64,000 bases of DNA from Clostridiales bacterium (GTDB lineage Bacteria > Bacillota > Clostridia > Saccharofermentanales > Saccharofermentanaceae). Location: the NCBI GenBank assembly GCA_017551865.1, contig JAFZKB010000025.1, positions 1 through 64,000 on the forward strand, in the 5' to 3' direction. The translations under genes and the position numbers were made by a program. Below the pieces are notes generated by a model, which searched no databases, was not told the DNA's origin, and saw only the letters and a program-made list of their open reading frames with translations. Shown in pieces: positions 25,787-35,691 of this stretch (its first letter is position 1; each line of letters starts with the position of its first letter).

Positions 25787-26458
25787 ATGGAACTACGAAT
25801 ACGACAGCCGATAGATAACACAAGTCTGAAGTTGCAGGTGTGTAGAAAAGCATGCCTGCAGCTCCTTGATCCCATCATCTCCTTCTTTGAGAAAAGATCC
25901 GTGATCCGGAAGGTGGAGAAGGGGGAAAGGGAGGATCTCTCCCGCTCCGTATATTCTGAAAAGAAGGCAGATCCCGAGCAGCAGGACAAGTATCTGCGCT
26001 CCATTTTGGTTAAGCACGGTAACCGCATATTGCGCCTGGCGTATTCCTACGTTCATAACATGGAAGACAGTGAAGAGATACTGCAGGATGTACTGATCAA
26101 GCTTTTAAGCTCGGCGCCCGAATTTGAAAGCAGCGAGCACGAGAAGGCCTGGATCATACGGGTCACCGCTAATCTCAGCAAGAACCGGATCGAGTACAAT
26201 AAACTCCGCGACACGGACGAGCTCAATGAGGAACTGGTCGCGGAGAAGAAAGAGGACCTTTCCTTTATCTGGGAGGCGGTCAAATCGCTTCCCGAAAACT
26301 ACCGGGAAGTCGTCCACCTGTTCTACGAAGAAGGGTATTCCACAGACGAGATCGCCAAACTTCTGGGAGAGAGCGGCGCCAACATAAGGACCCGATTAAA
26401 GAGAGCCCGGGCGAAACTGAAAGAAATCTTAAGAGAGGAGTACGATTTCGATGAGTAA
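25787..26458 (+). CDS. ECF RNA polymerase sigma factor
   Basis: I use the ATG at 25787; an in-frame TTG at 25781 is possible. The 223-residue product has an unassigned N-terminal 60 residues, then region 2 (ILRLAYSYVHNMEDSEEILQDVLIKL) and region 4 (SLPENYREVVHLFYEEGYSTDEIAKLL). The long N-terminal extension before region 2 is unusual for an ECF factor. It lies 12 bases after the cystatin-like lipoprotein gene and overlaps the next gene by 8 bases, so lipoprotein, sigma and anti-sigma are probably one unit. Confidence 0.88.
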   Translation: MELRIRQPIDNTSLKLQVCRKACLQLLDPIISFFEKRSVIRKVEKGEREDLSRSVYSEKKADPEQQDKYLRSILVKHGNRILRLAYSYVHNMEDSEEILQDVLIKLLSSAPEFESSEHEKAWIIRVTANLSKNRIEYNKLRDTDELNEELVAEKKEDLSFIWEAVKSLPENYREVVHLFYEEGYSTDEIAKLLGESGANIRTRLKRARAKLKEILREEYDFDE

Positions 26459-27203
26459 GTATAAAGAGATTATGGATAGAGTTGAACTTACGGACGAGAT
26501 GCGCGAGCGCGTCCTGAAAAATGTGAAAGAATCCGTATCGGAAAAGAAATCGGACTCTTCGGCTGAGACCGCAAAGAAGGCGGATACATCGAAAAAGCCT
26601 TCGATCACTTCCGTCAAAAAGAATCAGCGCAGAGCGATCGGAAGATATATTTCGATTGCGGCGGCCTGCCTGATCGTAGCCGGCGGCATCCTTCTTGTCT
26701 GGAGCATAGTTGGGAACAATCGTCTGGACCGTCGTTCCGGAGAGAGCACCGTATTGGGATCTACGCCTTCCACGACCGATGATCTGATCGCTCAGGGTCC
26801 CTTGAACTCAGATCGAAAAGATCTTAACGATATCGGCGGCATCAATTCGGAGCTGGGCCTTAATCTTTCTGACCTTAAGGACCTTCCGTTCACCCCTTCG
26901 CAGAAGACCTATAGCGTCTACGGACATATGGCCGAGATCTCCTATAATGGCGGCCTGGAAGAGGAGTGCATCTGGCGCATTTCTTCTAATTCCGAAGACG
27001 TCACGGCGCTTGCTGAAAACTTTTCTTCTTCCAAAGATCTGGTCCTTTCAAATGGTGCGGTGGCAAAGCTTTATGGCGAATCGGACGGCTTCTATCTTGC
27101 GGTCTTCAGTAAAGCCGGAAAGACCGCCTCTGTCCAGTTTATATCATCTACTGACGACGACACGTTCAGAAAGGTCATCACCGAGATCTCCGGCATGCTT
27201 TGA
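26451..27203 (+). CDS. Membrane protein, probable anti-sigma factor
   Basis: The 250-residue protein has a cytoplasmic, highly charged N-terminal 60 residues starting with a short helix (YKEIMDRVELTDEMRERVLKNV). One membrane segment (about 66-87) and a 160-residue outer domain follow. This layout, with an 8-base overlap with the sigma gene, is that of anti-sigma factors paired with ECF sigma factors. There is no zinc-binding HxxxCxxC motif. The outer domain has no recognised family but may sense a signal together with the lipoprotein upstream. Confidence 0.7.
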   Translation: MSKYKEIMDRVELTDEMRERVLKNVKESVSEKKSDSSAETAKKADTSKKPSITSVKKNQRRAIGRYISIAAACLIVAGGILLVWSIVGNNRLDRRSGESTVLGSTPSTTDDLIAQGPLNSDRKDLNDIGGINSELGLNLSDLKDLPFTPSQKTYSVYGHMAEISYNGGLEEECIWRISSNSEDVTALAENFSSSKDLVLSNGAVAKLYGESDGFYLAVFSKAGKTASVQFISSTDDDTFRKVITEISGML

Positions 27204-27383
27204 TCTTCCTGTTTCCGGGAGGCCCGGCGCTTGCAGAGAAATCAAACCAGCAGTATACGAAATCAAATTGCCAGTTCCTGCCTTTTTGCGATACTATAGA
27301 AGCAGTAAAAAGAAGCCACGGCCGGTGCCGCAAAAAGAAGGCATCGTCTCCGTTTTTAGGAACTGAAGGAAGACTTTGGAAAT

Positions 27384-28664
27384 ATGCATCGGACGCAGCG
27401 AGCATTAAGAAGAGCAGAGCGCATGGGTGGCCCCGATGCGCTCAATTGCATTGCGGAGATAAACAGTAACGCGCTTGAAGAAGCGCACTATCAGGGAAGA
27501 AAACCTTCGGAAGGATCCGGGATGCCGGGAGAACTTCTTCTTCGCGGGATGCCGATCCTGGTAAAGGATAACATCGATGTGCAGGGGATGCACACGACTG
27601 CGGGAAGTCTGGCGCTTCAGGATAACATAGCGCTGGCGGATGCTCCTGTGATCCGGAATCTTCGAAGACACGGCGCTGTCATTTTAGGCAAAGCGAACAT
27701 GACCGAGTTTGCCAATTACGTCTCTACGAAAATGCCTGCCGGCTATAGTTCACGCGGCGGCCAGGTCAAACATGCGATCTCAAAAAAGGCCGATGTCGGC
27801 GGATCTTCTACCGGATCTGCAGTCGCGGTAAGTTCCGGCATCGTATCGATGGCCGTGGGTACAGATACATCATTCTCCATCATCGCATGTGCGAAAATGA
27901 ACGGTATATGCGGCTTGAAACCGCCTGCCGGAGTTCTGTCTTCGGAAGGCATCATTCCGATCGCAAGAACACTCGACAGCGCAGGTCCATTGGCGGATAA
28001 TTTCCTCGATACACTTCGCATGTACCGCGCAATGCGCGATGAACCATTTCCCGATATCCGCGCCAAAGCACTAGACAAGCTACGAATTGCCGTAAATGTC
28101 TTTGAGCAGGACTCTTTGGAAAGAAGTGAATATGATTTTATCCAGAAGACCATTGCCGGTCTGAAAGCACATGGAGCGACGATCTCCGAGGTTTCGCAGG
28201 CGAGAGATCCGCAGCTCATGACGATCATGAAATGGGAGTTTAGACCGATGCTCGAAGAGTATCTGCGATCATCCACGGCATCGCGGAAAACGCTCGCCGA
28301 GATCGTTAAGTTTTACGAGGATAACCCGAAGAAAATGATGAAGTATGGTATTGATCTTCTTCGAGGTGCACTTGATGAAACACCGGGCGGTCTCATGGGT
28401 GATGAGTATCTCGAGGCTCTTCATTTTAGGAAAAACAGAATTTCTGAAGTGAAAAATGAGATCGAAGATTTTGATGCCGTTATCATGACGGCACCGAATT
28501 TTGTGATGCACCTGTGCGGACTTCCGTCGGTTACGATCGCGGGTGAAGAAAAAGATAAAAACGGAGTGCGCCGCTGCCTGATCCTTTACGGCACAGACGA
28601 GAAGAGGCTATATGCCGCGGCGCGTTCGATCGAAAGACTGATCCTGGGAGGACTGGATGTATGA
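27384..28664 (+). CDS. Amidase-signature family hydrolase
   Basis: The 426-residue protein carries the amidase signature: catalytic Lys in PILVKDNID, the Ser-rich VGGSSTGSAVAVSSG, and the GTDTSFSIIACAKMNGICGLKPP region. Usual amidases read GTDTGGSIR at the last site; here the GG is replaced by SF, so the cis-Ser/Ser nucleophile geometry should be checked. It may hydrolyse an amide metabolite or act in GatA-like fashion, but there is no GatB or GatC nearby. GGAAG lies before the start. It overlaps the next gene by 4 bases. Confidence 0.82.
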   Translation: MHRTQRALRRAERMGGPDALNCIAEINSNALEEAHYQGRKPSEGSGMPGELLLRGMPILVKDNIDVQGMHTTAGSLALQDNIALADAPVIRNLRRHGAVILGKANMTEFANYVSTKMPAGYSSRGGQVKHAISKKADVGGSSTGSAVAVSSGIVSMAVGTDTSFSIIACAKMNGICGLKPPAGVLSSEGIIPIARTLDSAGPLADNFLDTLRMYRAMRDEPFPDIRAKALDKLRIAVNVFEQDSLERSEYDFIQKTIAGLKAHGATISEVSQARDPQLMTIMKWEFRPMLEEYLRSSTASRKTLAEIVKFYEDNPKKMMKYGIDLLRGALDETPGGLMGDEYLEALHFRKNRISEVKNEIEDFDAVIMTAPNFVMHLCGLPSVTIAGEEKDKNGVRRCLILYGTDEKRLYAAARSIERLILGGLDV

Positions 28665-29479
28665 ATATTGGCATTATCGGATACGGAAGTATGGGGAAAA
28701 TGATCACGGAAAAGCTTGCTTTCTCGGACATTATAAAGCCGCAGGAGATCTATGTTTCGAACCGCACGCAGGAAAAACTGGAAGACGTTCCGGAGGGCGT
28801 GATCGCATGTAGAAGCAACCGGGAAGTCGCGCATAAATCCGAGATCGTATTTCTTTGTGTGCGCCCGAATGATCTTCGCCGCGTGCTTTTGGAGATCGCC
28901 TCGAACCTTAAGGAAGAATCGATCGTCGTATCCTTAAACGGCAGTGTGCCCTTCCATATTTTAGGCCACAGTTATTTCGGAAAGATCTGCAAAGTCATCC
29001 CGAGCGTCACCGCCGAAGTCGACCGTTCGCAGACGCTCCTTTGCTGTAACGAACTGGTCGAGGAAGAAGATAAGGCGAAACTTCGTGAGATCCTTCAGGT
29101 GTTCGGAAATGTCATCGAGCTTCCGGAAGAGGAGCTCGGCATGGGTTCGGAGCTTGTCAGCTGCATGCCCGGCTTCATCGCATCGATCTTTGATGTGCTC
29201 TGTTCTTCCGCGCAAAAACACACCTCGATCCCGAAGGAGCAGGTGGTGAAGATGGTGCTTGAGACGATGTGTGCGACCGGCGAACTGATGCTCAGTAAAG
29301 ACATGTCCTTTGAAGACGTGGTAGAGCGTGTGGCGACGAAAGGCGGCATCACGGAAGAGGGCACGAAGGTCGTATATGAGGGCTTTCCGGAGATCGCGGA
29401 TCTTCTTTTTGAAAAGACCCTGGAGAAGCGCCATCTGACCGCGGAGAATGCGAAGGCTTCCTTTGAAAAAGAAAACTGA
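28661..29479 (+). CDS. Pyrroline-5-carboxylate reductase-like protein (ComER type)
   Basis: The 272-residue protein begins MNIGIIGYGSMGKMI, a dinucleotide-binding Rossmann motif, and continues in ProC fashion (VFLCVRPND, SLNGSVPF, IPSVTAEVDRSQTLLC, and the C-terminal SCMPGFIASIFDVL). It is close to the ComER subgroup of Bacillota, whose true substrate is unclear. It overlaps the amidase gene (ATGA) and precedes a HAD phosphatase by 27 bases. Proline synthesis is possible but proA and proB are not nearby. Confidence 0.8.
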   Translation: MNIGIIGYGSMGKMITEKLAFSDIIKPQEIYVSNRTQEKLEDVPEGVIACRSNREVAHKSEIVFLCVRPNDLRRVLLEIASNLKEESIVVSLNGSVPFHILGHSYFGKICKVIPSVTAEVDRSQTLLCCNELVEEEDKAKLREILQVFGNVIELPEEELGMGSELVSCMPGFIASIFDVLCSSAQKHTSIPKEQVVKMVLETMCATGELMLSKDMSFEDVVERVATKGGITEEGTKVVYEGFPEIADLLFEKTLEKRHLTAENAKASFEKEN

Positions 29480-29506
29480 TCAGAAGACAGGGGAGACGAC
29501 ATCAGG

Positions 29507-30298
29507 ATGCAGGAGAACGGGTATACGAAAGCTTGGGAGAACATGATCCTCACTGATCTGGATCATACACTCCTGCGCTCGGACGGAACCGTCTCGGAGC
29601 ATACGCTGGAAGTTCTGTCTGAAGTAAGAAAAAATGGTGCGGGTCTTGCGATCGCGACGGCCCGCTACTGGATCGGCGCAGAGCGTTATATCGACCTTTT
29701 GAAACCCGATTTTGAGATCACGACAGACGGCACGCTCATCCATGCAAACGGAGATTGTATCTACAGCGTGGGCTTTTCCCTGGAGGAGACGGACCGAATT
29801 GTGCGGGAGATTTTCGATATTTATCCCGAAGCGGAAGTGACCTTGGCCAGCGGCAAGACGGTCCTTTGGAACAGCCTCCATATCTCTGAGTCCCCGCGGC
29901 TTCATAAGGCGCTTTTCTGCGACTTCAGGGAGCCGCTAACCTGTTGCGCCAATAAGATCGCTGTCTCCTTCCCCGAAAAAGAATATGCGGAGAGAATCGC
30001 GGAAAAACTCGGATGTAAGCTTCAGTGCTACCGCGGCGAGGCTCTTTATGCATTCCTTCCGAAAAGATCCGGTAAAGTTCTTGCGATCCAGGCTCTTTCC
30101 GAGGAGAGCGGAATCCCCATTTCCGATTTCATCGCATTCGGTGACGACAGTAATGACATCGAAATGCTTACCGTATGCGGTACCGGTGTCGCTGTCGGAA
30201 ATGCCATTCCTGAGGTAAAAGAAGCCGCCTCCTACATCACCGCTTCCAACGACGAAGACGGCGTGGCCAATTTCCTGCTCGAACAATTTAGAAAGTAA
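29507..30298 (+). CDS. HAD-superfamily Cof-type phosphatase
   Basis: The 263-residue protein shows the HAD motifs: nucleophile region LTDLDHTLL, TARYW..., late Lys and GDDSNDIEML. The cap region fits the Cof subfamily, which hydrolyses sugar phosphates or nucleotides. A second possible start at 29549 (MILTDLD) has GGGAG before it. It is the last gene of the amidase-ComER-HAD set. The substrate cannot be told from sequence. Confidence 0.85.
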   Translation: MQENGYTKAWENMILTDLDHTLLRSDGTVSEHTLEVLSEVRKNGAGLAIATARYWIGAERYIDLLKPDFEITTDGTLIHANGDCIYSVGFSLEETDRIVREIFDIYPEAEVTLASGKTVLWNSLHISESPRLHKALFCDFREPLTCCANKIAVSFPEKEYAERIAEKLGCKLQCYRGEALYAFLPKRSGKVLAIQALSEESGIPISDFIAFGDDSNDIEMLTVCGTGVAVGNAIPEVKEAASYITASNDEDGVANFLLEQFRK

Positions 30299-30377
30299 GC
30301 TCCGATTGCAGAGCACGACCCGCGGAAGCGGAAGAAGTCGCGCTCCCGCCGCCCGGCGCATCTTTGGAGTAAAAGGA

Positions 30378-30411
30378 TGTGACCGCCGAATCGGATCTTA
30401 TTCGGCGGCCA
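30378..30411. terminator. Stem-loop between convergent HAD and pyrG genes
   Basis: GACCGCCGAAT and ATTCGGCGGCC pair around an eight-base loop. On the minus strand CATCCTTTTACT follows. It probably ends the pyrG transcript and may also act from the plus side. Confidence 0.6.
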
Positions 30412-30441
30412 CAAGTGAGTAGGATTATAGGAAATAGATGC

Positions 30442-32034
<1,593 letters not shown>

Positions 32035-32128
32035 TTACCTCACTTTCAAAATATCCATGTTCCTGTTAACTTTTCTTACTATTCGCGCGCATTTTATTGA
32101 TCCCTCACGCGCTTCATATTCTCGAATC

Positions 32129-33709
32129 TTATTTGCCGCTGTCGCCGTAGTTTTTGAGAACACGGGCAGACGGGTCATTTACATCGCAGCCTTCCCAGGA
32201 TCTGTTCGGCATCCAGAAGTCGATGACCATCTCGGCCTGACCTTCGTAGTGCTTCTCGAAGATCTCGCGGTAGAGGAGAGATTCCTTGGTGAAAGGCGTG
32301 GCGAATGTGTATTTCTTTCTTCTTTCTTCGTACTCGTCGTCACTGTAGTACGAAGCGGCATACTCTTTTAGGTGATCTACCATGGAGTGGCCGACTGCAT
32401 CTGAAAAAGCGGCCTTTTCACGGAAGAGGATATCGTGCGGGAGCAGGTCTCCTTCAAATGCCTTACGAAGGAGATACTTGCCTTTGCCGTATGTGTTGAG
32501 TTTCTTCTTAGGATCGATCGCCATGACGTATTTGACAAAATCGAGATCGCCGAACGGAACACGTGCTTCCAGAGAGTTTGCCGAGATGCAGCGGTCCGCA
32601 CGGAGCACATCGTACATGTGGATCTCGTGGATACGCTTGACGGCTTCCTCCTGAAAAGCTTCGGCCGAAGGCGCGAAGTCTGTGTATTTATATCCGAAAA
32701 GTTCATCGGAGATCTCGCCGGTGAGAAGCACGCGGACATCCGAGATCTCGTGGATCTTTTTACAGAGAAGATACATACCCATCGATGCGCGGATCGTGGT
32801 GATATCGTATGTGCCGAGCACCTCGATGACTTCTTCGAGAGAGTTGATGACATCTTCTTTGGTGATGATGACTTCGGTATGCTCGGAGTGGATGTAGTCC
32901 GCGACTTCCTTGGCATACTTTAAGTCGATCGCATCTTCGCTCATGCCGATCGCGAAAGTCTTGATCGGGTGTTCTTCCATCTCCTGTGCGATCGCGCAGA
33001 CGAGAGAGGAATCCAGTCCGCCGGAAAGAAGGAAACCGACTTTGGAATCGGATACGAGACGCTTCTTTACGCCGCTTATAAGCTTGTCGTGGATGTTTCT
33101 GAAGATCGTCGGAAGATCGTCATCTAAGACCTTTTCAACTTTTGTGATATCGCAGTAGCAGATAAACTTTCCGTCCTTATAGTAATGTCCGGGCGGGAAG
33201 GGGAGGACCTTTTTGCAGTAGGGGACGATGTTCTTTGCCTCGCTGGCCAGAGCGATGTGACCTTCGTCGTCGAATCCGTAGTACAGAGGACGGATGCCGA
33301 TCGGGTCTCTTGCCGCGACCAGGGACTTGCTTTCGGTGTCGTAGATGATCAGGGCGAACTCTGCATCGAGCTTGCTGAACATATCGACGCCGTACTTTTC
33401 ATATAAAGGAAGAAGCACTTCACAGTCGGAATCCGAGGCGAAAGTAATGCCATCGGAGATAAGTTCCTGGCGAAATGCTTCAAAACCATAGATCTCGCCG
33501 TTGCAGACGAGGTATTTTCCGGATCGGGAGAAGGGCTGCATACCTTCCGGGGTCAATCCCATGATGGACAGTCTGTGAAAGCCCATGGTACCGTCTTTGA
33601 GGTCGACGATCCGGCTCTGGTCCGGGCCTCGGGAGATCGTCTTGTCAAAACCCTCCTTGAATTGTTCCTGCGTCAGATCCGGTCGCAGATAAAACATGAT
33701 TGAACACAT
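32129..33709 (-). CDS. asnB: Asparagine synthase (glutamine-hydrolysing)
   Basis: I start at 33709, which gives MCSIMF with Cys2 as the class II amidotransferase nucleophile and has GGAGGAAAT upstream; a longer in-frame start would bury this Cys. The 526-residue protein has the glutaminase domain (about 2-190) and the synthetase PP-loop LLSGGLDSSLVCAI (about 228-241). It converts aspartate to asparagine using glutamine nitrogen. It lies downstream of the Amt-PII gene, and a short stem (GTCCTGCC/GGCAGGAC) lies between. Confidence 0.95.
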   Translation of the reverse strand: MCSIMFYLRPDLTQEQFKEGFDKTISRGPDQSRIVDLKDGTMGFHRLSIMGLTPEGMQPFSRSGKYLVCNGEIYGFEAFRQELISDGITFASDSDCEVLLPLYEKYGVDMFSKLDAEFALIIYDTESKSLVAARDPIGIRPLYYGFDDEGHIALASEAKNIVPYCKKVLPFPPGHYYKDGKFICYCDITKVEKVLDDDLPTIFRNIHDKLISGVKKRLVSDSKVGFLLSGGLDSSLVCAIAQEMEEHPIKTFAIGMSEDAIDLKYAKEVADYIHSEHTEVIITKEDVINSLEEVIEVLGTYDITTIRASMGMYLLCKKIHEISDVRVLLTGEISDELFGYKYTDFAPSAEAFQEEAVKRIHEIHMYDVLRADRCISANSLEARVPFGDLDFVKYVMAIDPKKKLNTYGKGKYLLRKAFEGDLLPHDILFREKAAFSDAVGHSMVDHLKEYAASYYSDDEYEERRKKYTFATPFTKESLLYREIFEKHYEGQAEMVIDFWMPNRSWEGCDVNDPSARVLKNYGDSGK

Positions 33710-33743
33710 AAATCTATTTCCTCCAACTTTAATATCCAAAGGA

Positions 33744-33764
33744 GTCCTGCCGCAATGGCAGGAC
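33744..33764 (-). terminator. Stem-loop between amt-PII and asnB
   Basis: GTCCTGCC and GGCAGGAC form a perfect 8-base-pair stem with a 5-base loop, followed on the minus strand by TCCTTTGG. It may be a weak terminator or processing site between the two genes. Confidence 0.5.
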
Positions 33765-33788
33765 CCCGATGGGATTTCAGTTTATAGG

Positions 33789-35567
33789 TTATTCTACGTC
33801 CTGGAGGGCGTCGAATCCTTCCTCACTTGTTCGTACTTTGATGACGTTCTCTACATCGTAGACGAAGATCTTGCCATCACCGATGTGACCGGTATAAAGT
33901 ACTTTCTTTGCGGTATCGATAACAGCCTGTACAGGTACTCTCGCTACCACGATATCCATCTGGATCTTCGGAAGCAGTGAAGGCTCAACTTCAACGCCTC
34001 GATAGAACTCAGGCTTACCTTTCTGGATGCCGCAGCCCAGTACGTGGGAGACGGTCATACCGGTGATACCGATATCCAGGAGTGCCGACTTAAGCGGCTC
34101 GAGCATACGCTCTTTGCAGACGATCTCGATCTTGGTGAGCTTCTTTCCGTCCGGGCTCTTGTAGGAGATGCCGGAGGCGGATCTTGCGACTTCCTTGACC
34201 TCGACAGCTTCTGCCATCGGAGTTTCGCCGATGACCTTGATCGTAGGAAGTACGGAGTCATCTACTGTCGGAGCAAAGTCAGCTACCGATGCGAAGTCAG
34301 CATATGCGGATACGAGACCATGTTCAGAGATATCCATACCGGCGAGCTCGTCTTCAGCGGAAGCACGAAGGCCGATGGTCTTTTTGATGAGAAGGAATGC
34401 AGGGATCATGCAGGCGGCTGTCCAGGCAAGGATCGCGCCAATACCTAAGAACTGTACACCGAGTACCTTCATGCCTTCGGAGAAAGATGTGCCGTGAACG
34501 AGTGCGTAGATCGGTCCGTCAACTCCTGCGTCTGCTGTGGAAGTGGAGAGGAGACCTGCTGCGATCGTACCCCAGATACCGTTTCCCAGGTGAACACCTA
34601 CCGCACCGACCGGGTCATCTACGTGACACTTGATATCGAGCTTTTCAATGACTACTACGACGAGGATACCACTTACGATACCGATGATCGCGGCACCGAT
34701 AACATCTACGTTGTTACAACCTGCGGTTACACCAACAAGACCTGCCAGAGAGGCGTTCAGGCACATCGATACATCAGGCTTGCCGTTCTTGATCCATGTA
34801 TAGATCATGGTGACGCATGTGGCAACTGCCGGAGCAACTGTTGTGGTTACGAAGATAGCTGCAAGAGAAGAGATCGATGTTGCGGCGGCACCGTTGAATC
34901 CATACCAGCCGAACCAGAGGATGAAGCAACCGAGAGCACCGAGTGTTAAGGAGTGACCCTGGATCGCCTTTACCTTAACGATCTTGCCGCTCTGGTCTTT
35001 GACGTACTTACCGATACGGGGCCCAAGGATGATCGCACCGATCAGAGCGGTGATACCGCCGACGGAATGGATCGCTGCAGAACCTGCGAAATCGATGAAA
35101 CCGAGCTTTGCGAGCCAGCCCTGAGAGTTCCATACCCAACCGGCTTCGATCGGATATACGACCAGGCTGATGATTCCACTATATACGCAGTATGCGGAGA
35201 ACTTGGTTCTTTCTGCCATGGCACCGGAAACGATCGTTGCAGCGGTAGCGCAGAATACCAGGTTGAATACGAAAGCGGACATCGGGAAGTTACTAAAATC
35301 CGAGAAGATCTTCAGGTTCGGAACACCGATGAAACCCATGATATAGTCTTCACTCATCATGAGGGCGAAGCCTAAAAGACTGAAAACTACAGTACCGATA
35401 CAGAAATCCATCAGGTTTTTCATGATGATGTTTCCTGCGTTTTTTGCTCTGGTAAAGCCGGTCTCAACCATTGCAAAACCTGCCTGCATGAAGAAGACCA
35501 GGGCGGCTCCCATTAAGAACCATACACCAAATATGGTGTCGTTTGCTGACTGTAATAAAGCATCCAT
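33789..35567 (-). CDS. Ammonium transporter fused to a PII signal domain
   Basis: The chosen ATG at 35567 has GAGGTG before it; a GTG three codons upstream is the alternative. Residues 1-400 form an Amt channel with eleven membrane segments (ALVFFMQAGFAMVETGF, the twin-His pore region and FGWYGFNGA). After a linker of about 70 residues, the last 116 residues are a complete PII (GlnB/GlnK) domain with T-loop GIQKGKPEFYRGVEVE. Normally AmtB and GlnK are separate and the T-loop plugs the channel. Here they are one chain. The position of the uridylylated Tyr51 is Val, so control is likely by ATP, ADP and 2-oxoglutarate alone. Confidence 0.93.
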   Translation of the reverse strand: MDALLQSANDTIFGVWFLMGAALVFFMQAGFAMVETGFTRAKNAGNIIMKNLMDFCIGTVVFSLLGFALMMSEDYIMGFIGVPNLKIFSDFSNFPMSAFVFNLVFCATAATIVSGAMAERTKFSAYCVYSGIISLVVYPIEAGWVWNSQGWLAKLGFIDFAGSAAIHSVGGITALIGAIILGPRIGKYVKDQSGKIVKVKAIQGHSLTLGALGCFILWFGWYGFNGAAATSISSLAAIFVTTTVAPAVATCVTMIYTWIKNGKPDVSMCLNASLAGLVGVTAGCNNVDVIGAAIIGIVSGILVVVVIEKLDIKCHVDDPVGAVGVHLGNGIWGTIAAGLLSTSTADAGVDGPIYALVHGTSFSEGMKVLGVQFLGIGAILAWTAACMIPAFLLIKKTIGLRASAEDELAGMDISEHGLVSAYADFASVADFAPTVDDSVLPTIKVIGETPMAEAVEVKEVARSASGISYKSPDGKKLTKIEIVCKERMLEPLKSALLDIGITGMTVSHVLGCGIQKGKPEFYRGVEVEPSLLPKIQMDIVVARVPVQAVIDTAKKVLYTGHIGDGKIFVYDVENVIKVRTSEEGFDALQDVE

Positions 35568-35599
35568 AATATTCACCTCATTTATTTTTCCCGGAAAAA

Positions 35600-35675
35600 G
35601 CGAAAGTGGCGGTGAACACCGGATGGCTATTTACCATCCCATGCACATCGCCACATTGCGTGTGTTTTTATTCCG
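35600..35675 (-). promoter_or_regulatory. Long stem-loop between glnN and amt-PII
   Basis: On the minus strand GTGGCG...CGCCAC encloses an inner GGATGG-TAAATAG-CCATCC stem, followed by TTTCGCTTTTTCC. It could be the glnN terminator or an attenuator controlled in the leader of the transporter gene. Confidence 0.5.
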
Positions 35676-35691
35676 CTTTCCCGTGCTTTTC

